A DNA stretch of 10,441 nt from CAZIWW01 sp964543275 (lineage in GTDB: Bacteria > Patescibacteriota > Minisyncoccia > Moranbacterales > UBA11712), in the NCBI GenBank assembly GCA_964543275.1, contig CAZIWW010000027.1:1-10441 (forward strand). Reading direction: 5' to 3'. Under the pieces are notes generated by a model, which searched no databases, had not been told where the DNA came from, and worked only from the letters and a program-made list of their open reading frames with translations. Below, piece after piece: positions 5,473 through 10,441 of this stretch. A program made the position numbers and the translations under genes. How positions within the stretch are numbered: position 1 is the first letter of the stretch; the number at the start of each line of letters is the position of its first letter.

Positions 5473-6699
5473 ATGAACAGAAAACTTTTACCAGTTGCGC
5501 TAACTATTTTAACTATATTTCTATTTTCCAACTGCGCGCTGGCTCAAACAGATACAGTAAACATACACTTGTTTTGGTCTAAAGGCTGTCCTCACTGCGC
5601 CAAGGAAAAAATATTTTTAGACGAGCTTGAGAAAAAATATCCAGAACTGGAAGTAATAAGCTACGAAACAACCGGAGACTCGCGAAACATCGCCCTGCTG
5701 AAAAAAGTGGGGAAAGTTCTTTCAGCCGACACTTCCGGCGTTCCTTTTACTGTAATTGGAGATAAATATTTTATCGGTTACTTCAACGACTCGGTAACCG
5801 GAAAGAAAATCGAAGCAGCCGCCCTTAAGGCTCTGGAGGAAAAACCGGAGGACGTCGTAACCAAAATAATCACACGGGAAACCGGCAAAACCGCCATCAG
5901 CCATAATTCAAATAAGAGTGAAGACCAAGACCAAGACTCTAAAGTTGTTCCAGAAACCGTCAGCCTGCCGCTCATCGGCGAAATCCAAACCAAAAATCTT
6001 TCCCTGCCCGCTTTCACTTTCGTGGTAGCCCTCTTGGACGGCTTTAACCCCTGCGCTATGTGGGTTCTGCTTTTTTTGATCAGTCTGCTTTTGGGAATGA
6101 AAAACAGAAAAAGAATGTGGATTCTAGGCATCACCTTTATTGTAACTTCGGCCGCCGTCTATTTTCTGTTCCTGTCCGCCTGGCTGAACCTCTTTTTATT
6201 TTTGGGATTTATTATTTGGGTGAGAATTTTGATTGGTCTGTTGGCTTTGGGAGCCGGCGGTTATTATCTTAGGGATTACTATATTAACAGAGAAGGCGGT
6301 TGCAAAGCTATGGAGAGCGAAAAGAGAAGAAGAGTTTTTGACAAGCTAAAGGAAGTAACCTGCAAAAGACAATTTCTTCTGGCTATAACCGGTATTGCTG
6401 CCCTAGCCGTGGCGGTAAATCTCATTGAGCTTATTTGCTCCGCCGGCCTGCCGGCTGTCTATACCAATGTGCTCTCCCTCACACCTCTAGCCAAGTGGCA
6501 GTATTATTTCTATCTTCTATTTTACATTTTCATCTTTATGCTGGACGATCTCTTCGTCTTCCTCGTCGCTATGTTCACTCTCCACGCCGTGGGCGTGAAC
6601 AGCAAATACGCCCGCTACTCTCACCTCGCCGGCGGCATAATAATGCTCCTTATTGGCCTGGCAATGTTATTTAAGCCTGAATTGCTGATGTTTGGATAA
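5473..6699 (+). CDS. DsbD/CcdA-like membrane protein with exported N-terminal thioredoxin-fold domain
   Basis: This 408-aa protein probably moves reducing equivalents across the membrane to an extracytoplasmic thioredoxin-type domain. A signal peptide (residues 1-24, likely cut after ALA) is followed by a thioredoxin-fold domain at about 28-122 with the active site CPHC (39-42) and a GVPF cis-proline loop (89-92). An acidic, asparagine-rich linker (about 135-160) leads to a membrane domain of roughly six helices (about 178-400). That domain has a cysteine in FNPCAMW (C194) and another in LICSAGLPA (C322), at positions like the electron-carrying pair of DsbD/CcdA. A cytoplasmic loop carries C277 and C297. 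Unlike E. coli DsbD, the exported domain is N-terminal and thioredoxin-like, and there is no C-terminal thioredoxin domain. No cytochrome c genes are visible. Confidence 0.85.
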   Translation: MNRKLLPVALTILTIFLFSNCALAQTDTVNIHLFWSKGCPHCAKEKIFLDELEKKYPELEVISYETTGDSRNIALLKKVGKVLSADTSGVPFTVIGDKYFIGYFNDSVTGKKIEAAALKALEEKPEDVVTKIITRETGKTAISHNSNKSEDQDQDSKVVPETVSLPLIGEIQTKNLSLPAFTFVVALLDGFNPCAMWVLLFLISLLLGMKNRKRMWILGITFIVTSAAVYFLFLSAWLNLFLFLGFIIWVRILIGLLALGAGGYYLRDYYINREGGCKAMESEKRRRVFDKLKEVTCKRQFLLAITGIAALAVAVNLIELICSAGLPAVYTNVLSLTPLAKWQYYFYLLFYIFIFMLDDLFVFLVAMFTLHAVGVNSKYARYSHLAGGIIMLLIGLAMLFKPELLMFG

Positions 6700-6763
6700 A
6701 CTAACATTGACAATACTGAACTGAAATAAAAAATTCATCCTTATGCCGCAAATAATAAAACTG

Positions 6764-6772
6764 TGCTATGAT
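6764..6772 (+). promoter_or_regulatory. Extended -10 promoter of the beta-helix gene
   Basis: TGCTATGAT is a TGn extended -10 with a good TATGAT hexamer and no clear -35, which extended -10 promoters tolerate. The start would be near 6779, about 29 nt before the ATG at 6808. A TTGACA at 6707-6712 lies too far upstream to belong to it. Confidence 0.45.
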
Positions 6773-6807
6773 GAAGCATAGAGAGATTTAACAAGTAGCT
6801 AAAAAAT

Positions 6808-7770
6808 ATGAACCTCGAAAAAATACTGCCGGCGACTATTCTTTTAATCGCAGCGCCGTTTATCGCAACCGCCGCCAGTTACGACATCTACGTCGACCAA
6901 AGCAACACCGGAACCGAAGACGGCAGCAAAGCTAATCCCTATAACACTATCGGCGAAGCCATTACCGCCGCCCAAAGCAACGACGCGGACCACCGCAGGA
7001 TCCACGTCAAAAAAGGAGAATACCGGGAACAAATAACCCTGACGGCTGGCGTTAAGCTTTACGGTAAAGACAAAAACGATGTAAAAATCATCGGCCGAGA
7101 CGCTTCCAAAGATGATTTTAAATACGCCGTGAAAATGAAAGACGGAACCAGGCTGGAAGATATCACGGTCAAATATGGTAAATACGGAGTGCTGGTCGAT
7201 AAAGACAGTAAAGCTAAAATAAAAGACTGTAAAATCAAAAAGGCTGACAAAGTTGGCATCAAGGTGCTCGACGCCGAGCGAAAAAACAGTAAAAAATTTA
7301 CCTTAAAAAACAGCAAGATTTACGACAGCGACAAAAAAGGTTTGGAAATTGAAAAGAGAAAAGTCAATATCGAGGATAATAAAATATACGACAACGACGA
7401 AGAAGGATTGGATTTTAGGTCAAGCGTCAAGGGGGATGTGAAAAATAATGAAATATACGGCAACGGCGAAGTTGGCATTGAGCTGGAAATGAAAAAAGTT
7501 AAACTCGACATTGACGACAACGAGATTAAATCCAATAAAACTAGCGGCATCGCCGTCCAATATCGCCCCAAATACGAATGGTATCGCAAGAAGAACGACA
7601 TTGAAATAGCCAGCAATTCCGTCAAGCGGAACAACGACTGGGGACTTCGCTGCAATAACCCTATAGGAGGAAAACCGCCGGTTCACTTCTTTAGTAAGTC
7701 CATTGACCTGCTGAAGAACAGCTTTATCTCTAACGGCAAAGGAAAGTACTCGAGTTTGTGTAATTTCTAA
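6808..7770 (+). CDS. Secreted right-handed parallel beta-helix protein
   Basis: The product is 320 aa with a Sec signal peptide (about residues 1-22, ending IATA). The mature N-terminus resembles DUF1565-type starts: YDIYVDQSNTGTEDGSKANPY at about 25-45, then TIGEAITAAQ. From about 75 onward there are degenerate coils of roughly 22-25 residues. The clearest are KNSKIYDSDKKGLEI, EDNKIYDNDEEGLDF, KNNEIYGNGEVGIEL and DDNEIKSNKTSGIAV (about 167-250), each with an N-x-I-Y-x-N turn and a G-[IL] strand, typical of parallel beta-helix (PbH1) repeats. Such folds often bind or cleave polysaccharides, but no catalytic residues can be assigned, so an adhesion or structural role is equally possible. There is no C-terminal membrane anchor. 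It starts without a Shine-Dalgarno and ends before a strong terminator. Confidence 0.82.
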   Translation: MNLEKILPATILLIAAPFIATAASYDIYVDQSNTGTEDGSKANPYNTIGEAITAAQSNDADHRRIHVKKGEYREQITLTAGVKLYGKDKNDVKIIGRDASKDDFKYAVKMKDGTRLEDITVKYGKYGVLVDKDSKAKIKDCKIKKADKVGIKVLDAERKNSKKFTLKNSKIYDSDKKGLEIEKRKVNIEDNKIYDNDEEGLDFRSSVKGDVKNNEIYGNGEVGIELEMKKVKLDIDDNEIKSNKTSGIAVQYRPKYEWYRKKNDIEIASNSVKRNNDWGLRCNNPIGGKPPVHFFSKSIDLLKNSFISNGKGKYSSLCNF

Positions 7771-7853
7771 GAAAACTTTTCTTAATTAAACACGGACTTG
7801 ATTAATTAAATTCCTATGCCACCACTGTAAACCAACATAAACCAATCAGAAAC

Positions 7854-7885
7854 AACAAGAGCAGGTTTAAACCTGCTCTTGTTTT
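7854..7885. terminator. Perfect 30-nt palindromic terminator between convergent genes
   Basis: A perfect palindrome (7854-7883) has the stem CAAGAGCAGG/CCTGCTCTTG around a central TTTAAA. It is followed on the plus strand by TTTT and, after CCGCTG, another T5 run. This is a rho-independent terminator for the beta-helix gene. On the minus strand it is followed by TTGTTTC and may also stop transcription of the 420-aa protein gene, which ends at 7922. Confidence 0.85.
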
Positions 7886-7921
7886 CCGCTGTTTTTCCTT
7901 ACTATTTTTCTAACTTCGTTT

Positions 7922-9184
7922 CTACTCCCTCACAAAACTCAAATTCTTAAGCACCAGAGCTATGGTTTGCAGATACTCTCGAGTCTGTTTATAGATATAG
8001 GCATACTTGTTAAACTTGAGAGCTTTAAGACTTCCGATTCTTATTTTATGCCTGTATCCATCCGTATAGCCGTCTGGATCAACCACTTTAGCGGCCAGTT
8101 TTTTGTGCCCTAGTTTTTTAAGTTCGCTCATGGAGAAATAACCGATTATTTTTTTGGGGCTTTTCCATTTGGTTTTATCGGCTTTTTTGCTTCCCAGCTT
8201 TACTTTAGCATGCTTCCTGAAATTTTTACCGTAGATCACCACCCTTACTTTTTCCTTGCCGTTCTTGCTTAAATATTTTCTGGCCTTAACTTTGGTAATT
8301 TTAGGAAGAATGTCTGAATTTGAAGAAGATGAAGATTTTTCAAAAGTATATTTTGCCGCCGAAGTCACATCGGAGTTATCGCTGTGGGCTTCATAGCGAA
8401 CATTAACCGAATCCCCCCAATTTAAATCCAAACTGCTGAAAATCTCGCCGATGTCCATTTTGACCTCTTGTAAAACAGCGCTATCCACCGCCGCGGCGCT
8501 GCAGGAAACCTCGTATTCATTGCTTCCAAATGTTTCCAAGAGCGTTTCTTCGCTGCGAGTGTATGTTCCATTGCCGTTGTCTTGATAGATATAGCCGGCC
8601 GTGTCATAATCGCCCACCGATCCTTGAGCAAAACTAATGTTAATCACTAGATAGTAATCATAGGTTCCATTTCTGTCCTTATCAACACTCATTACCATAT
8701 CATGATCAAAGGCCACTGGAGCGGTAATTACTCTACCCTCGCAGGGATTGGATTGATAAGCGATAGCCGCCGAATTGCTAAATCCTATTTCTTCGGTGGC
8801 ATCTCCCCTCCGCCAATAATAATTCATAAAGTCCGATCCTCTTTTCCACAAGATATATAAATAATCGGCGTCATTGGTAATCTTCAGCTCTCCCATATCC
8901 AAAGCACGGTCAGCCGTGTACATACAAGTTCCGGAAATAGCCGATGTCTGCCAGGCGTCGGTAGAAAGATTGTAATAATACTTTGTCCCGGTATATGGAT
9001 AACCCGTTATATCATCGCTAATGAGAAGCGGCACATCTTCCCAATCGCTAAACTCGCCATTCATAGTTATAGTTTTGGCGTCGGCTTTCAGGCTGCTGAA
9101 CAAAAACAGCATTGCCAGTGCTGCGCCCAAAACTAAAACCGCCTGCAGACTCTTAACGCTTTTTGCGTTTGTTTTTGTTTTCAT
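7922..9184 (-). CDS. Secreted protein with N-terminal CBM9/DOMON-like region and C-terminal IPT/TIG-like domain
   Basis: This is a 420-aa exported protein. The signal sequence is at about 1-36, with a basic start and a hydrophobic core VLVLGAALAMLFLF. Residues 38-285 begin with TITMNGEFSDWEDVPLL, the 'G-xx-DW' opening typical of CBM9- or DOMON-like sandwich domains. A calcium-loop-like DKDRNGTYD is at 168-176, and cysteines are at 87, 148 and 228. A serine-rich linker (284-290) leads to a lysine-rich domain, ITKVKARKYL to KIRIG (about 296-384), whose VVIYGKNF strand-turn and VVDPDGYTD end resemble IPT/TIG immunoglobulin-like folds. The tail (385-420) is basic and unassigned. A surface role such as glycan binding is plausible. 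The N-terminal match is weak and no enzyme motif is seen. Confidence 0.7.
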   Translation of the reverse strand: MKTKTNAKSVKSLQAVLVLGAALAMLFLFSSLKADAKTITMNGEFSDWEDVPLLISDDITGYPYTGTKYYYNLSTDAWQTSAISGTCMYTADRALDMGELKITNDADYLYILWKRGSDFMNYYWRRGDATEEIGFSNSAAIAYQSNPCEGRVITAPVAFDHDMVMSVDKDRNGTYDYYLVINISFAQGSVGDYDTAGYIYQDNGNGTYTRSEETLLETFGSNEYEVSCSAAAVDSAVLQEVKMDIGEIFSSLDLNWGDSVNVRYEAHSDNSDVTSAAKYTFEKSSSSSNSDILPKITKVKARKYLSKNGKEKVRVVIYGKNFRKHAKVKLGSKKADKTKWKSPKKIIGYFSMSELKKLGHKKLAAKVVDPDGYTDGYRHKIRIGSLKALKFNKYAYIYKQTREYLQTIALVLKNLSFVRE

Positions 9185-9223
9185 GGTTTTGTTTTGATTT
9201 TACTAGTTATAGAAGCTTTTCGC

Positions 9224-9260
9224 TGTTTGCGTTTTCAATTATACTACAAAACTGCGAACA
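9224..9260. promoter_or_regulatory. Imperfect dyad around the -10 box of the 420-aa protein gene
   Basis: TGTTTGCGTTTT (9224-9235) is nearly the reverse complement of AAAACTGCGAACA (9248-9260), centred on the -10 box. It could be an operator, but the arms contain a mismatch and a gap. Confidence 0.3.
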
Positions 9261-9266
9261 CCTCAA
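9238..9266 (-). promoter_or_regulatory. Promoter of the 420-aa secreted protein gene
   Basis: Read on the minus strand, TTGAGG (9266-9261), a 17-nt spacer and TATAAT (9243-9238) give a good sigma70-like promoter. The start would be near 9231, with a leader of about 47 nt and no Shine-Dalgarno before the ATG at 9184. Confidence 0.65.
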
Positions 9267-9284
9267 GCTAGTTATCCACAGCTT

Positions 9285-9327
9285 AAGTATAAACTTAGGG
9301 CGGGTATGACTTTTGGGTCTCCCCGCC
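9285..9327 (-). terminator. Possible hairpin terminator after the 88-aa protein gene
   Basis: GGCGGG (9327-9322 on the minus strand) pairs with CCCGCC (9304-9299), 12 nt after the stop codon. A second small hairpin follows, TAAGT-TTAT-ACTTA (9297-9284). There is no good U-tract, so factor-independent termination is uncertain. Confidence 0.35.
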
Positions 9328-9339
9328 TTAGAAAGTTTT

Positions 9340-9606
9340 TTATTTCACCCTCGACATCCAGCCAAGGGGCGCGAATACAGGCGCGAGTATCATAGCTAGA
9401 GAAACAACTGTCGCGCCGATTGCTATCCAAATGCCAATTGCTCCGGCCATAATCGAAAACGCAACTCCCGCAAGTCCCGCGAACCCAAAAAGTACAATTA
9501 AACTTCTCCAAAATCCCAAAATGGCCGTGAAATTCCAAACTTCGGATAGGAATCCCGTAACGCCTTTCCCTTTTTCGCCGAAGATGTAGCTTTTCTCTCT
9601 TCTCAT
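9340..9606 (-). CDS. Small Gly/Ala-rich membrane protein, unknown function
   Basis: This 88-aa protein is not recognised as part of a known family. A basic N-terminus (MRREKSYIFGEKGKG) is followed by an amphipathic aromatic stretch and two probable membrane helices, at about 34-52 and 55-80, rich in glycine, alanine and isoleucine. The C-terminus is short and basic (MSRVK), which suggests both ends are cytoplasmic. The ATG at 9606 is preferred: GAGGG lies 8 nt upstream. An in-frame TTG at 9612 is too close to that Shine-Dalgarno. It lies between two other minus-strand genes for membrane or exported proteins, 125 nt from the upstream one, and may or may not be co-transcribed. No convincing promoter was found. 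Confidence 0.6.
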   Translation of the reverse strand: MRREKSYIFGEKGKGVTGFLSEVWNFTAILGFWRSLIVLFGFAGLAGVAFSIMAGAIGIWIAIGATVVSLAMILAPVFAPLGWMSRVK

Positions 9607-9731
9607 TTTCAATACCCTCGAAATGAATTTAAGGTGCTGTAAGCTAAAATAAAATTATCTTGAGCCGCAAAAATACATTCTTTTGTTATCTTGGCGCAAA
9701 TATTGATTTAATTCGTGCCTGTGAAAGAAAT

Positions 9732-10421
9732 TTAAGGAACATACTGCTCGGTTATTTTCACAATCTCCCCGCTTTCGATCTCTACCCAGTAAGGAACTTC
9801 CCGCAGATGCGGATAGTCTTGAGTGGTGTAAATATTTTTAAACTCATTGAAAGTAATTTCCTTATCCCAAGTAATGTTTCCGGTTTCTTCCAATCTATAA
9901 GTCTGCATATATATTTTGACATTGTCCGAAATGGGATAGGTCCTGATTTTAGAATTGACGTTTCGAATATAATATCCATTGGGCGGATAACATTCTAAGT
10001 CATTCACCTCGCACTCGCCATCTTCTCGCATAGCCTCCAACGCTCGATCGCCTGAAAACCATTGAATGTAATCAATGTCCATAAAATTCCGGCCGCCTTT
10101 TTCATAAACCTTCTTGATGTATCCAATCGACCTTTCAGTCTTGCCCATACCAACCTCGGCTTCTGATATTAATTCATCTTTTTGCGCGCTTGTTCTTTCT
10201 TGCGGCTTTGTTTCGGTTTCGGCTATATCGCGAGAGACGCTTTGCTGTTCCAATCGAGTATTCAGCTCCGCAACCTGCGTCTCGAGTCTACTAGCCTTCT
10301 CCGCAACTTTAACTTTCTGCCACCACAAATAACCGGCTCCCAGCGCTACCAGCATAAGAACAGCCAGAAGAAATACAACCAATATTACAAGAACTATATT
10401 TGTCCGATTTTCTTCCCGCAT
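9732..10421 (-). CDS. Single-pass membrane protein with coiled coil and unrecognised C-terminal domain
   Basis: The product is 229 aa. A short charged N-terminus and one membrane helix (about 8-34) are followed by a coiled coil (about 36-64), a polar linker (65-95) and a domain at about 96-229. That domain contains FMDIDYIQWFSGDRALEAM (113-131), two cysteines (C137, C144), PPNGYYIRN (146-154) and a closing pair of strands, YWVEIESGEIVKITEQYVP. I associate the pattern 'D-x-x-x-W-x-x-G-x-x-A ... N-x-Y-Y-I-x-N' with uncharacterised extracytoplasmic domains of other bacteria, but I cannot name a family. The domain probably faces outward, anchored by the N-terminal helix. The start is the first ATG. 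Only 20 nt upstream are available, so no promoter or ribosome site can be judged. Confidence 0.7.
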   Translation of the reverse strand: MREENRTNIVLVILVVFLLAVLMLVALGAGYLWWQKVKVAEKASRLETQVAELNTRLEQQSVSRDIAETETKPQERTSAQKDELISEAEVGMGKTERSIGYIKKVYEKGGRNFMDIDYIQWFSGDRALEAMREDGECEVNDLECYPPNGYYIRNVNSKIRTYPISDNVKIYMQTYRLEETGNITWDKEITFNEFKNIYTTQDYPHLREVPYWVEIESGEIVKITEQYVP

Positions 10422-10441
10422 CGCGTTAAACTTAATTCTCT

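Noticed and set aside
5473..5547. C21 of the DsbD-like protein as a lipoprotein lipobox
   Set aside because: The preceding residues FSN do not fit a lipobox, while ALA at 22-24 fits signal peptidase I cleavage.
5778..6134. Open frame of 118 codons on the minus strand
   Set aside because: It is antisense to the DsbD-like gene across its linker and first membrane helix; its hydrophobic and serine-rich content is explained by the complementary codons.
6707..6712. TTGACA after the DsbD-like gene as a -35 box
   Set aside because: No acceptable -10 hexamer lies 16-18 nt downstream; the extended -10 at 6764-6772 is a better candidate for the beta-helix gene.
9272..9280. TTATCCACA, a perfect match to the DnaA box consensus
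   Set aside because: It is a single site with no cluster, no AT-rich unwinding region of the usual form and no dnaA or dnaN nearby. One chance match in 10 kb is plausible, so no origin is called.
9607..9612. TTG at 9612 as the start of the small membrane protein
   Set aside because: It is only about 2 nt from GAGGG, whereas the ATG at 9606 has an 8-nt spacing.
9660..9998. Open frame of 112 codons on the plus strand
   Set aside because: It is mostly antisense to the 229-aa membrane protein gene, has no Shine-Dalgarno or promoter, and the opposite frame shows clear protein features.

Overview
The window looks like an ordinary chromosomal stretch from a bacterium with a small, compact genome. 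It has bacterial exodeoxyribonuclease VII, sigma70-type -35/-10 boxes and Sec signal peptides. Many starts lack a Shine-Dalgarno, the genes are short and tightly packed, and several proteins are uncharacterised secreted ones. Together this fits the Candidate Phyla Radiation (Patescibacteria, Parcubacteria-like), but that placement is inference, since no rRNA or universal marker gene is present. No phage, IS transposase, CRISPR array, tRNA or rRNA was seen.

Layout from left to right. A DUF72 (YecE-like) gene stands alone on the plus strand (162-929). Next is a minus-strand operon, read right to left: a cation diffusion facilitator (CDF) with a fused NifX-type C-terminal domain (4160-2916), then xseA with an added N-terminal HRDC domain (2919-1489, overlapping the CDF stop by 4 nt), then xseB (1438-1217). 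Divergent from it is a plus-strand set: a DUF5320 glycine/arginine-rich small protein (4332-4583), a DUF134 helix-turn-helix protein (4707-4982), a tiny thioredoxin-like protein (5099-5371) and a DsbD/CcdA-like membrane protein with an exported thioredoxin-fold domain (5473-6699). A secreted right-handed beta-helix protein (6808-7770) follows and ends at a perfect palindromic terminator. The right third is all minus strand: a secreted 420-aa protein with a C-terminal IPT/TIG-like domain (9184-7922), an 88-aa membrane protein (9606-9340) and a single-pass membrane protein with an unrecognised C-terminal domain (10421-9732).

How the genes may work together. The centre (2916-6699) reads as a metal and thiol homeostasis neighbourhood. 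It holds a metal exporter with a metallocluster-binding-type domain, the DUF5320/DUF134 pair that often travels with NifX-type proteins, and two CxxC redox proteins, one cytoplasmic and one coupled to a transmembrane electron carrier. A consensus promoter overlapped by a dyad symmetric operator-like sequence sits between the divergent arms.

The least conventional signal is a set of intergenic palindromes at 1451-1492, 4598-4647, 5047-5088 and 5422-5463. They differ in sequence but share one design: two inverted arms of about 13 nt, each itself a small palindrome around a 3-4 nt centre. Three of the four lie 9-12 nt before a start codon. Two of them (1451-1492 and 5422-5463) are clear copies of one dispersed repeat, in the same orientation relative to the downstream gene.
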